From assembly GCA_013289765.1 (NCBI GenBank), contig JABCZI010000001.1, positions 1-64,000 of the forward strand: a stretch of 64,000 nucleotides of DNA, written 5' to 3'. Origin of the DNA: Acidobacteriota bacterium. Its GTDB lineage: Bacteria; Acidobacteriota; Terriglobia; Terriglobales; Acidobacteriaceae. Every line of letters begins with the position of its first letter. Positions within the stretch are counted from its first letter, which is position 1. Below the pieces are notes generated by a model. The model searched no databases. It was not told the origin of the DNA and saw only the letters and a list, made by a program, of their open reading frames with translations. A program made the translations under genes and the position numbers. Shown in pieces: positions 8,231 to 17,511 of the stretch.

Positions 8231-10357
8231 TTACGCCACCACGGCCTGTTCCCGGTTCAGTTCGGCGAAGGTCTTGCCTTCCTGGGCCAGACGCTTCAGC
8301 AGAGGGGCAGGTTCCCAAAGTTCGCCGTGTTGTTGATGAAATTCTGAGATGCGGCGGTAGACCTTATCCAGTCCCACGGTATCCGCATACCACATCGGAC
8401 CGCCGCGATAGGCCGGGAATCCGTAGCCGTTTAGGTAAATGATGTCGATGTCGACGGCGCGCAGAGCGAAGCCTTCGTCCAGAATGCGTGCGCCCTCATT
8501 CACCAGGGCATAGATGCAACGGTCTACGATCTCTTCGGATGAAAGCTTGCGTTGGGCGATGCCGGCTTCGGCGGCCCACTCCCGCACCAGGTCGTTGACT
8601 TCAGGATCGGGAATCGCGCGCCGATTCTCGTCGTACTTGTACCAGCCTGCTCCGGTTTTCTGACCGTAGCGCCCAAGTTCGCAGAGGCGGTCTTCCGCGA
8701 ACGGCTGACGCACTCCAGGCTTTTCAAGGTGCCGGTACTCCTTACGGATACGCCAGCCGACGTCAAGGCCTGCCAGATCGCCAGTAGCCATGGGCCCCAT
8801 TGCCATGCCGAAGTCGAACAGCGCCTTGTCCACGGATTCGATAGTCGCGCCTTCCTCCACCAGGAACTGCGCTTCACGGCGATAGGGGCCGAACATGCGG
8901 TTTCCCACAAAGCCCCGGCAGTTACCGACGAGCACCCCGACTTTCCCTAGTTTCTTAGAGAGTTGCATGCAGGCCGCGATCACTTCTTTGCCGCTCGCCT
9001 GGCCGCGCACGATCTCGAGCAGACGCATAATATTCGCCGGGCTGAAAAAATGCGTGCCAATGACGGCACCGGGTCGCGAAGTGGCTGAGGCTATCTCGTC
9101 TATGTCGAGCGTTGATGTGTTGCTTGCCAGGATCGCGCCCGGCCGGCACACGCGATCCAACTGGCCGAAGATTTCTTTCTTGAGCGCCATGCCCTCGAAC
9201 ACGGCCTCTACGACCATATCGACCTTGCCGAAATCGTCGAAGCTGAGCGTCGGCTTGATAAGTTTCAGGCGTTCATTCACGGATTGCTCCGTAAGCCGGC
9301 CGCGTTTAACCGAACTCTGGTAGTTCTTGTGGATATTGGCCAACCCACGATCAAGAGCCGGTTGGTCAGCTTCTTTGAGTAACACCGAAATGCCGGCATT
9401 CGCAAATACCATGGCGATTCCTCCGCCCATGGTTCCGGCACCGACTACCGCCACGGAATTTACCGGAAGAGTCGGAGTTTCTTTTGGTACGTCCGGAATC
9501 TTGGCGACTTCGCGCTCGCCGAAAAAAGCGTGGATGAGCGCTTTCGATTGATCCGAGAAAAGACACTTATCGAATAGCTGTCGTTCCACCTGACATCCTT
9601 CTTCAAAAGAGAGCCTGGTGGCGGCTTCCACCGCATCGATAGCCGCAAGCGGCGCCATCATGCCACGCTGTTTGGTGTGAGCCTTTTCGCGCGCGGCAGC
9701 GAAGACGGGTGAATTCTGCGAAGGAGTGCCGAGCTTGTCGTTGCGCTCGCGAGTTTTGAGTGCCGGTTTTCCGACGATTTCGCGGGAGAAAGCTATGGCG
9801 CCGGGCAACAGATCGCCTTCGATCAGATGATCGACGAGACCGAGTCTCAGCGCCTCCTGAGCGGTAATCGGATTGCCTTCTGCGCACATTTCGACGGCCT
9901 TGGCGACGCCCACCAGCCGAGGCAGTCGCTGAGTGCCACCTGCGCCGGGAATAATGCCCAGCTTCACTTCAGGCTGACCGAGTTGAGCATTCGGAGCCGC
10001 CACACGAAAGTGGCCGGCCATCGCCAGTTCCAGCCCGCCGCCAAAGGCGGAGCCATGTATGGCCACCACCACTGGTTTTCGCACATCTTCTATCTGAAGC
10101 AGGAGCGGAAGCAGGCCCGCGCCGCGCTGGGACTTGCCGGACGTGATCTTGCCGAATTCCTTTATGTCCGCGCCGGCGATGAACGTACGCCCGCCGCCGA
10201 TCAGCACTACGGCCTTTGTGCCATCGTCCTTGCCCGCCTGCTCAATGGCCTGGGCAATCCCTTGTGCGACTGCGGGGCTTAAGGCATTCACCGGAGGATT
10301 ATTGATGGTGATGATTGCGACATTTTTATCTTTGGAAAGTTGAACTAGATCGGTCAT
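8231..10357 (-). CDS. Bifunctional enoyl-CoA hydratase / 3-hydroxyacyl-CoA dehydrogenase
   Basis: This 708-aa multifunctional beta-oxidation protein resembles FadB/FadJ. An N-terminal crotonase domain (about 1-190) carries AFGGGLELAMAGH and GIIPGAGGTQRLPRLVG. The NAD-binding 3-hydroxyacyl-CoA dehydrogenase domain starts near 300 with VAVVGAGTMGGGIAM and continues with GTHFFSPANIMRLLE, followed by two C-terminal dehydrogenase helical domains. It performs steps two and three of each cycle. The gene sits between the acyl-CoA ligase and the thiolase with spacings of 28 and 38 bp, so co-transcription is very likely. Confidence 0.95.
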   Translation of the reverse strand: MTDLVQLSKDKNVAIITINNPPVNALSPAVAQGIAQAIEQAGKDDGTKAVVLIGGGRTFIAGADIKEFGKITSGKSQRGAGLLPLLLQIEDVRKPVVVAIHGSAFGGGLELAMAGHFRVAAPNAQLGQPEVKLGIIPGAGGTQRLPRLVGVAKAVEMCAEGNPITAQEALRLGLVDHLIEGDLLPGAIAFSREIVGKPALKTRERNDKLGTPSQNSPVFAAAREKAHTKQRGMMAPLAAIDAVEAATRLSFEEGCQVERQLFDKCLFSDQSKALIHAFFGEREVAKIPDVPKETPTLPVNSVAVVGAGTMGGGIAMVFANAGISVLLKEADQPALDRGLANIHKNYQSSVKRGRLTEQSVNERLKLIKPTLSFDDFGKVDMVVEAVFEGMALKKEIFGQLDRVCRPGAILASNTSTLDIDEIASATSRPGAVIGTHFFSPANIMRLLEIVRGQASGKEVIAACMQLSKKLGKVGVLVGNCRGFVGNRMFGPYRREAQFLVEEGATIESVDKALFDFGMAMGPMATGDLAGLDVGWRIRKEYRHLEKPGVRQPFAEDRLCELGRYGQKTGAGWYKYDENRRAIPDPEVNDLVREWAAEAGIAQRKLSSEEIVDRCIYALVNEGARILDEGFALRAVDIDIIYLNGYGFPAYRGGPMWYADTVGLDKVYRRISEFHQQHGELWEPAPLLKRLAQEGKTFAELNREQAVVA

Positions 10358-10385
10358 GGCACTGAACTTTCTCCAGCATCTTCAG

Positions 10386-11993
10386 TCACTTGCGCGCAGT
10401 AAATTCGTGCGCATTGCGTTCCTGTTCGCTCCAATACTTTTTGCGCAATCCTTTTTTCAGAATCTTCCCGGTAGCAGTCTTGGGCAAGCTCTCGAGGAAC
10501 TCGATCGACCGCGGGCACTTGAAGTGCGCAATGCGAGAGCGGCAGAATTCGAGCAGTTCCGCTTCCGTTGGGTTTGATCCGGGTTTCGCTACAACCAGTG
10601 CCTTGGGCACTTCGCCCCATTTTTCGTCTGGGACTGGAATCACGGCAGCCTCGTAAACCGCGGGATGCGCCAGCAGCGCCTTCTCCACTTCGAGCGACGA
10701 AATGTTCTCACCGCCGCTGACAATAATGTCCTTCTTGCGATCAGCGATGAGGATGCGTCCATCTTCGCTGATGGTCGCCATGTCTCCGGTATGAAACCAG
10801 CCACCGCGCATCGCTTCCGCTGTGGCCTCCGGCTGTTGCCAGTAGCCCTGCATCACACCGTCGGAACGAGCGACAATCTCCCCCATGGTTTTTCCGTCGC
10901 GGGCAACATCGTTGTCCTCGAAGTCCACGACCCGAAGTTCCACGCCCGGAATCGCGTACCCGGTCATCGCCCGCGCCGCGTAAAGCTCTCCACCATCGAA
11001 TTGCTCGCCCGGCTTTAGTTTGGCGGTGGAGAGAACCGGCGCAGTTTCCGTTAGGCCGTATCCGGCAAAACACGGGCAGCCAAACTTTTCCTCGGTCTCG
11101 CGCACCAAGGTTGGAGAAGAAGCCGCTCCTCCGATCGAAATCCACTCCAGGCTGCTCAAGTCGTATTTTTGCCGGTCTGGCGAATTCACCAACGCCGTTG
11201 CCATGATCGGCACAAGGCTCAGCGAGTCGACGCGCTCGCGCTCGATCAACTGGAAGACTTCCGCGCAGGTAAAGCGCTGCAACATGACATGTTTCCCGCC
11301 CACGAAGGTGACTGAATGGGCAGTACCCCAACCGTTGGCATGGAATAGGGGAATGGTATGCAGATTTACGCTATCTGGCTTCGTTATGAACGTCACAATA
11401 ACCGAGAGAGCGTGGAGATAAATATTTCGGTGGGTCAGCATCACTCCCTTGGGGTCGGCGCTGGTGCCGCTGGTATAGAACAGTTCAGCCAGGGAGTTTT
11501 CGTCGAAGTCCATCACATCCGCCCGGTAAGGCGTCGCCGCCGCCAGAATGTCTTCATAATTTCTTGGCGAGAGCCAGGCTGCCTGCGGTGCAGCGTCAAG
11601 CATGAAGAAAGTCTGCACTGTTGAAACGCTTTGCCGAAAAGAATCCACGACCTCAGCGAACTCTTTTTCCAGGAAGAGCACTTTCACACCGGCGTCATTC
11701 AGAATGTAGGCCAGTTCCCCAGGAGAGAGACGGAAGTTCAACGGGAGCAACACCGCGCCGGCTTCCAGAACGCCGTAATACGCTTCGAGAAGCCGATGGC
11801 AATTCAGGCTGAGGAATGCAACCCGGTCGCCTGCTTTCACCCCCGCTTCGCGCAGAGCACCGGCGAGACGGCTGGCACGTTCCGCGAACTGCGCGTATGT
11901 GAACCGCTGGTCTCCACAGACGATCGCTGTCTTGCCCGGGTATTGCTGCTCGGCGTAACGCAAGAATCGTACGGGGGTAAGCGGAATATTCAT
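10386..11993 (-). CDS. AMP-dependent acyl-CoA ligase (fatty-acid-CoA ligase-like)
   Basis: This 535-aa adenylate-forming enzyme has the phosphate-binding loop LFYTSGTSADPKGVMLTHRN, the motif GYGLTETAPVL, the hinge region DRKKDIIVSGGENI and the C-terminal catalytic lysine near PKTATGKILKK. It activates a free carboxylic acid to the CoA thioester, the entry step for the beta-oxidation genes downstream. Substrate chain length cannot be read from the sequence; the subgroup includes medium- and long-chain and aryl-acid ligases. It starts 10 bp after the SDR stop. Confidence 0.92.
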   Translation of the reverse strand: MNIPLTPVRFLRYAEQQYPGKTAIVCGDQRFTYAQFAERASRLAGALREAGVKAGDRVAFLSLNCHRLLEAYYGVLEAGAVLLPLNFRLSPGELAYILNDAGVKVLFLEKEFAEVVDSFRQSVSTVQTFFMLDAAPQAAWLSPRNYEDILAAATPYRADVMDFDENSLAELFYTSGTSADPKGVMLTHRNIYLHALSVIVTFITKPDSVNLHTIPLFHANGWGTAHSVTFVGGKHVMLQRFTCAEVFQLIERERVDSLSLVPIMATALVNSPDRQKYDLSSLEWISIGGAASSPTLVRETEEKFGCPCFAGYGLTETAPVLSTAKLKPGEQFDGGELYAARAMTGYAIPGVELRVVDFEDNDVARDGKTMGEIVARSDGVMQGYWQQPEATAEAMRGGWFHTGDMATISEDGRILIADRKKDIIVSGGENISSLEVEKALLAHPAVYEAAVIPVPDEKWGEVPKALVVAKPGSNPTEAELLEFCRSRIAHFKCPRSIEFLESLPKTATGKILKKGLRKKYWSEQERNAHEFTARK

Positions 11994-12003
11994 GGCTTAT
12001 GCG

Positions 12004-12813
12004 TCACCAGGCTGACTGACCTCCATCCACCACCAGCACATGACCGGTGACGAAGCTGGAAGCATCTGAAGCGAGAAACACCGCTGCGCCCTTCAAGTCA
12101 TGTTCATTGCCAAAACGCCGCAACGGAATATGGGAGAGGAACAGATCCTTATGATGCTCCAGGACCCGGCTCGACATGTGTGTAGGAAACCAGCCAGGAG
12201 CGATTGCGTTCACCTGAATGTTATGAGCCGCCCATTTGCAAGCCAAGTCTTTGGTAAAACTGATGACGCCGCCCTTGCTGGCGTGGTAACCAATGGCCGG
12301 AAGTTCCTCCGGAGCCCCACCCAGCCCAGCCACAGACGCAATATTGATGATCTTCCCCCGGCCTTGCCGAATCATGATTTTTCCCACCGCCTGGGCGCAC
12401 AGAAAGGTTCCGGTCAGGTTCGTCTCGATGACCTTGTTCCAATCCTCGAGCCGCATCTCCTCGACGGGAGCGCCCCAGGAGATGCCCGCGTTGTTGATCA
12501 GCACATCGATCCGTCCGAACCGCGAAACAGTCGCGTCTACCATCTCCTGAATGCTGTCCGGATTTTTGACGTCGCAACCCAAGGCGATGGCTTTGACGCC
12601 GAGTTGTGCCAACTCCTCTGCGGCCTCCTGGCAGCGCTCCTTCTTGCGGGCGCAAAGCACGACGTGCGCGCCCATTTCCGCCAAGCCCTCGGCCATTTGG
12701 CGGCCTAGTCCGATGGAGCCTCCGGTAACGATCGCCACACGTCCGCTAAGATCGAAAAGCTGCCTCACATTCACCGTGGAATCCCGCGTAGTGCTGGCGG
12801 CCTCCTTTAACAT
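12004..12813 (-). CDS. SDR family oxidoreductase
   Basis: This classical short-chain dehydrogenase has the cofactor loop TGGSIGLGRQ, a downstream LINNAGIS, a catalytic Ser in INIASVAG and YHASKGG as the YxxxK pair, followed by the PGW loop. At 269 aa it includes a slightly long N terminus; translation could start at a later codon before LFDLSGRVAIVTGG. It overlaps the alpha/beta-hydrolase gene by 7 bp. In context it most likely oxidises a hydroxyl group on the substrate or a hydroxyacyl intermediate. CARKKERC after the second beta strand leaves NAD versus NADP preference open. Confidence 0.92.
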   Translation of the reverse strand: MLKEAASTTRDSTVNVRQLFDLSGRVAIVTGGSIGLGRQMAEGLAEMGAHVVLCARKKERCQEAAEELAQLGVKAIALGCDVKNPDSIQEMVDATVSRFGRIDVLINNAGISWGAPVEEMRLEDWNKVIETNLTGTFLCAQAVGKIMIRQGRGKIINIASVAGLGGAPEELPAIGYHASKGGVISFTKDLACKWAAHNIQVNAIAPGWFPTHMSSRVLEHHKDLFLSHIPLRRFGNEHDLKGAAVFLASDASSFVTGHVLVVDGGQSAW

Positions 12814-13646
12814 GAAACCTTCTCCTTCTCCGCCCCGGCATCGCTTCCCGCACTTCCGGCCTGCTCGTTAAGAAATTGCAGAATAGCGTGGTGTGAAACT
12901 TCCGTCTGGTCAGTTAAGAAGAGATGGCTGGCATGAGGAATCATCACGAGCTTCGCTCCTGGAATACGCTCCGCGATTAATTTGCCGTTGCCCGGCGGCA
13001 CCAGTCGGTCTCGCTCGCCGTGGATCACGAGTGTGGGGGCGGCGATTCCGGAGAGGCGGCTATACGCCTCCCAAGCAAGTATTCCCTGTAGTTGCGCCGT
13101 GTAGGCTTCTCTCCGCGGAAACCAGGGCCGGCGAATCGCAAGGTCTTCATCAATCCTTTCCCGCGGAGTCGCCGCATCGTAGATAAACGGCACTGCCGCT
13201 TCCGCAGATTGTTCCGGGCTCGTTTTGTCACGCGCCATCAGCATCTGAGTGGCTTCCGGCTCGGCACGTACGGCCGTCGGTCCGCCCGCTGCGGTACAGC
13301 CCAGCATCAACGACCGCGTTCGCTTCGAATACTGCAGCGCGAACTCTTGCGCAATCATGCCACCCATCGACACGCCGAACACATGCGCGGTCTCGATTCC
13401 GGCCGCGTCGAGAACCGCCGCTGCGTCGGATACCATCAGCGCGATCGGATACGGACCCGGTGGCACATCGCTCCTTCCTACGCCACGGTTATCCAGGGCG
13501 ATAGTTCGATAGTGTGCCGCCAAAACAGGTCGAATGCGATACCACATATGAGATGTGTACCCAAGACCCATGATCAGCAAGACGGGGGCGCCATGGCCTT
13601 GTTCGTCCCAATAGATTCTTGCTCCCTGATTTTCAACAAGCGCCAT
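12807..13646 (-). CDS. Alpha/beta-hydrolase
   Basis: This 279-aa hydrolase shows LIMGLGYTSHMW as the oxyanion-hole region, ALDNRGVGRSD, the nucleophile elbow FGVSMGGMIAQ, the acid in VIHGERDRLVPP and the catalytic His in IPHASHLFL. It has no signal peptide, so it is cytosolic, unlike the esterase further down the operon. It begins 8 bp after the TonB-receptor stop and overlaps the SDR gene, indicating tight coupling. It could be an esterase, a lactonase or a thioesterase acting on the imported substrate. Confidence 0.92.
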   Translation of the reverse strand: MALVENQGARIYWDEQGHGAPVLLIMGLGYTSHMWYRIRPVLAAHYRTIALDNRGVGRSDVPPGPYPIALMVSDAAAVLDAAGIETAHVFGVSMGGMIAQEFALQYSKRTRSLMLGCTAAGGPTAVRAEPEATQMLMARDKTSPEQSAEAAVPFIYDAATPRERIDEDLAIRRPWFPRREAYTAQLQGILAWEAYSRLSGIAAPTLVIHGERDRLVPPGNGKLIAERIPGAKLVMIPHASHLFLTDQTEVSHHAILQFLNEQAGSAGSDAGAEKEKVSC

Positions 13647-13654
13647 CGAGTTCC

Positions 13655-16600
13655 TCAGAAGCTGACGCGAATGCCGAGTTGGATCTGCCGTTTGGGGAAG
13701 GCCGAGGTGTAAGACAGCGGAGTGCTCGGCGTGTCGGTCCCCCCACTTGCCAAGGCAGTACCGGGGCGAATTCCGTGCACGTTAAACGTGGTGAAGCCGG
13801 GCGTAAGACCAAACAGCGGGCTGACTTCGTTGTTCACGCTGGCGAAATTCGTCCGGTTGGCGAGGTTGAATCCCTCCGCCGTGATCTGCACATTCGCCCT
13901 CTCGCCCACTTTGTGCTGCCAGGTCAAGCGGGCGTCGAAGTCGTAATAATTAGGGCCAAGACCGGTGTCGCGCGGCGCCCCGATGGGCCTTTCATTTGTG
14001 GTGTGATTGTCGCCGTTAACTTCTCCACCAGCAAGCAAGTTGAAAGGATGCCCACTGTGGTAGGAGAAAATTGGAGCCAGTTGAAAACCCGACAAGATGC
14101 TCTGTTTCCACGGGCTGTCGAACACACCCGCGATCACCACTTTGTGCCGCTCATCAAATTCAGAGAGACTGCGGTCTATGTTGATATTGGTTGGATCCTG
14201 CGGTCCGTAGTCGCTGTTGAAATCCGTCGATGTATCAAAGGCCTTGCTGTAGGTGTAATTCCCGAACAACGTGAAGTGATCGCTGAAGCGCTTCTTTACT
14301 TCGACGATGCCACCCTCGTACACAGCGTATGCCTCAGAACTATATTGGTTGTTCTGTACCACCAGTGGATTCACAAAGCATGCGGGGTTTGTATCACAGG
14401 GATACTTCCCTCCTGGGAACTCAGTGCCTCCCAATGGATCGGCCCCCCCGGCCGTCGTATTCCAGTTCCGATAGGAAACGCTTTGGCCATTGGCCAGGGT
14501 TACCGTGCTAAACGGTGCTGGCCCCAGATTGGTATCGATCGCAACCGGCAGTCTCTGGGTATGAGAATAGATACCGCTGACGGAGATGGAGAATCCCGGC
14601 GTGATCTCACGCTCAATCCCGAACGAAGCCTGTTGCGCGATCGGCGGCCGATAGCCCGGTTGATTCACGAAAACCACTTGCAGCGGGCCGACGGGACCGC
14701 TGTTCGTGACATCGATGCCAAACGGAGCCACCGCAGCGGGAGTGATACATGCGGCATTTCCAGGAGCGGGGGTGGTGCACTGAATCAATCCTTGCGCAAA
14801 CAACCCGGCGAAAACAGTCGGCGCCCCTGCCAACCCTAAAGCTGGAACTCCCCCGATCGGATCTACATAAATAGAAATTTCCCGGTTGCACGGGCTGGAG
14901 CCGCTACCGGGGATAATCGGATGACCGAACTGCGAGAACCCGCAGACCCCTGTCAAGTTTGCCACCTGCCCGGCTGACGTGCTGTTTTCGACCGCGGATT
15001 TGTTCTGGTTCACCACCCCCAGACTCAAGTCGACGTCAGGAATCTGAGCATCCACCGGCCCGTAGAAGATTCCGTACCCACCGCGGATCACCGTCTTGTG
15101 GTCTTTCAAAGGATCCCACGCGAAAGAAATCCGCGGCGCAAAATCCTTCTTATAGGTGGTCAAAGGAGCGAATTGAGAATCCAGTTCGTAGCGCAGGCCG
15201 TAGTTAAGCGTGAAACTTGGCGTAACCGTCCACGAGTCCTGCGCGTACACCGAAGTCAGCGGTCGGGTGTAATAAGGGTAGGTTGGATTGCCATAGCCCT
15301 GCTGGAAGACCTCGGGAAGTCCGAAAGACGCGGATTGCAAAGAAGTCAAACTAGGAAGCAGCGGGGTCAGCAGGAAGCCAGGAAGCGATCCAAAGACAAA
15401 GCGTCCGGGGAAAAACGTGTGCGACTCGCTGTGATTCCCGCGAAGTATTTCCGAACCGCCGAACCTTAACGTGTGATGGCCGCGGATCACGGTAAAATTG
15501 TCTGCGAACTCGTATCGGCGCAGGATCGTTTTGTTGGGAAGAAAAATGTTAGTTCCAAGATTATTGATAAAACCAGGAATCTGCAGTCCCACTTCCCCTG
15601 GTGCGTTGGGGATCACCCTAAAGCTGTTGTAATCCCATTGCACGCGGGCTTCATTCTCTGTGCTCGGACTGAATTGGTGATACCAGGCGCCCTGGAAATT
15701 ATTGTCATAGTTATGAATCGAACTGCCCGCCGAAAAAGCGGTCAGCGATTGCACGTCGGGAGATTCCTCCAAGTCATGTCCATACCTGTAGGTGAGAGAA
15801 AGCTGATTGCTCGCGTTGATGCGGTGGTCCAGTCGGCCCGACGCCAGGTATTGGTGCGAGTCATAAGGAAAAACCCCTCCATCGCTCTCGAACTGATTCA
15901 CAAGATAGGCGTCCACAGGGTTGATAGCCGGGTTCACGGTTAGAGCCCCGGTTAGGATTTGCGCACATACCGCCCCGGGCAAATTCGTCGTTGGATTCGG
16001 GGCCGGCAAGCCCAGTTGGGCGGCAACAGCTGCGCCCACCGGACCGCTGAGGCACGGCACCACGGTCGCTCCAGCCTGTGCCAGGCCCGCAATCACTGTG
16101 TTCTGAGAAGTCGAGGGGCGAAAAACAGCTGTATTCGTCAGGATAGGAACTGCGTTCTGCGCATTCTGCCGCAACCCCTCAAAAGCCACGAACAGGAATG
16201 TCTTATCTTGCTTAATGGGGAAGCCCACTGCACCGCCAAATTGTTGGCGGCTCAAAGTGTCCTTGATCGGCCTGCCTGCGGAATCTGGGCTGGCGGGATT
16301 GAACGTCGCACCCACCGGCAATGCCTGGCTGAACGAAAACGGATTCTGGGCATCCATGGCGTCATTGCGGAAAAACCCGAAGACCGTGCCATGCACGTTG
16401 TTCGCAGCAGACTTGGTCACAATGTTGATGGAAGCGCCTGTGGCTGATCCCAGGTCAGCCGAATAGTTGCTTCGGTTAATCTGAAACTCCTGCACCGCGT
16501 CCTGACTCACCGTCAGACGCACGCCACCAGCGTCGTCTCCGGTCTCACCACCATCCACGGTAATGCTGTTTCCTCTGCCATTGCTTCCGTAAAAGGAAAG

Positions 16601-17149
16601 GCCGCTCTGCGGCGTCTGTTTGACCCGATAATCCTGGTCCCCAGCCAGCCGCGAGGAATCGGAGACGCCAGGCATAAGCAAGGTGAAGGTAAGGTAATCG
16701 CGGCGGTCAATGGGCAGGTCGGCGATGTACTCCTGGTTGACTCTGTCCGCCTGACTTCCTCTTTCCGTTTCCACCACTGGCGGTTCGCTCGTCACCTCAA
16801 TTACTGTCGCCACCTGCGACGGTTTCATGCGGAAGTCCGAAATCACCGTCTGCCCGATGGCAACTGGAACGCTTCTGCGGAGATCGGTGGCGAACCCCGC
16901 CAGAGCCGCGCTCACTTCATAGGTCGACGGGGAGAGTCCGGCTACCCGGTACTGACCCGCGCCATCGGTAACGACCGTACGCTTCGCCCCAGTCTGCCTG
17001 TCAACCACACTGACGGTCACCTTGGGCAAAACTGCCCCCGCGGAGTCGGTTACAGTTCCAGTAATATCTCCCGACGAGCCGACGCCCTGCGCCTGGGCCA
17101 GACTGGTTGCCAGCAGCAAGCACACAAAAGCACATGCCAGTGACTTCAT
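13655..17149 (-). CDS. TonB-dependent receptor, Oar-like, with N-terminal carboxypeptidase-regulatory domain
   Basis: This outer-membrane protein of about 1164 aa starts with a signal peptide (MKSLACAFVCLLLATSLAQA). A CarboxypepD_reg beta-sandwich follows (GDITGTVTDSAGAVLPKVTV, about 25-110), then a plug domain and a long barrel ending in a terminal Phe (LGIRVSF) as expected for Bam-dependent insertion. The architecture is the large acidobacterial Oar/TonB-receptor family. The ATG at 17149 is preceded by AAGGAGAATCCT; the 11 extra codons of the track ORF are not needed. It is the first gene of the run down to the histidine phosphatase and is read from the promoter at 17337-17366, which suggests it imports the substrate. 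Confidence 0.92.
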   Translation of the reverse strand: MKSLACAFVCLLLATSLAQAQGVGSSGDITGTVTDSAGAVLPKVTVSVVDRQTGAKRTVVTDGAGQYRVAGLSPSTYEVSAALAGFATDLRRSVPVAIGQTVISDFRMKPSQVATVIEVTSEPPVVETERGSQADRVNQEYIADLPIDRRDYLTFTLLMPGVSDSSRLAGDQDYRVKQTPQSGLSFYGSNGRGNSITVDGGETGDDAGGVRLTVSQDAVQEFQINRSNYSADLGSATGASINIVTKSAANNVHGTVFGFFRNDAMDAQNPFSFSQALPVGATFNPASPDSAGRPIKDTLSRQQFGGAVGFPIKQDKTFLFVAFEGLRQNAQNAVPILTNTAVFRPSTSQNTVIAGLAQAGATVVPCLSGPVGAAVAAQLGLPAPNPTTNLPGAVCAQILTGALTVNPAINPVDAYLVNQFESDGGVFPYDSHQYLASGRLDHRINASNQLSLTYRYGHDLEESPDVQSLTAFSAGSSIHNYDNNFQGAWYHQFSPSTENEARVQWDYNSFRVIPNAPGEVGLQIPGFINNLGTNIFLPNKTILRRYEFADNFTVIRGHHTLRFGGSEILRGNHSESHTFFPGRFVFGSLPGFLLTPLLPSLTSLQSASFGLPEVFQQGYGNPTYPYYTRPLTSVYAQDSWTVTPSFTLNYGLRYELDSQFAPLTTYKKDFAPRISFAWDPLKDHKTVIRGGYGIFYGPVDAQIPDVDLSLGVVNQNKSAVENSTSAGQVANLTGVCGFSQFGHPIIPGSGSSPCNREISIYVDPIGGVPALGLAGAPTVFAGLFAQGLIQCTTPAPGNAACITPAAVAPFGIDVTNSGPVGPLQVVFVNQPGYRPPIAQQASFGIEREITPGFSISVSGIYSHTQRLPVAIDTNLGPAPFSTVTLANGQSVSYRNWNTTAGGADPLGGTEFPGGKYPCDTNPACFVNPLVVQNNQYSSEAYAVYEGGIVEVKKRFSDHFTLFGNYTYSKAFDTSTDFNSDYGPQDPTNINIDRSLSEFDERHKVVIAGVFDSPWKQSILSGFQLAPIFSYHSGHPFNLLAGGEVNGDNHTTNERPIGAPRDTGLGPNYYDFDARLTWQHKVGERANVQITAEGFNLANRTNFASVNNEVSPLFGLTPGFTTFNVHGIRPGTALASGGTDTPSTPLSYTSAFPKRQIQLGIRVSF

Positions 17150-17511
17150 AGGATTCTCCTTACGGAAGTATCTGCACATCACCGCATTGGTCCTGCGTAT
17201 TCCCCAACGCTGAGCAACTCCCTAAAGCCCGCCCGGTGCCGCGACAACCCTAAAGCCGTCAATGCTGATCCAGCTGCCCATTTCGTCCACGATCAGGAAT
17301 TCAAATCGTGTCCAACGAAACCGCAGATTGTGAGAGTTAGTATCACATAAGAGTCACTAACGTCAAGAAGTGAAACGTCGATATTCCCGAGGCGGTTTGG
17401 CGCACGTGTTATCGCGCCCCCGATTCAATGGCGGCAAGGCGATGGCCGTTCGGAAAGGACGACGATGCGCAGGACGAAACTCCGACCTCGTCGCATTTGC
17501 GCGGCCGGCCC
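17150..17511. other. Long leader/intergenic region between TonB receptor and alcohol dehydrogenase
   Basis: About 360 bp contain the receptor promoter and its roughly 180-nt leader. The rest, next to the end of the alcohol dehydrogenase, shows no ORF with coding character. The 75-codon ORF at 17370-17597 is antisense to the dehydrogenase end and has no start signal. No riboswitch-like structure was recognised. Confidence 0.4.
17337..17366 (-). promoter_or_regulatory. Promoter/operator of the TonB-receptor operon, shared 26-bp motif
   Basis: Read leftward the sequence is TTGACG, an 18-bp spacer, then TACTAA, about 190 bp before the receptor start. The block from the -35 through the spacer matches the promoter at 19466-19495 in 23 of 26 bases. 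It contains the short dyad AGTGACT and is bounded by GTTAGT and ACTAAC (inverted arms 26 bp end to end). The position between -35 and -10 is typical for a TetR-family repressor site, and a TetR gene lies 1.2 kb to the right. Confidence 0.65.
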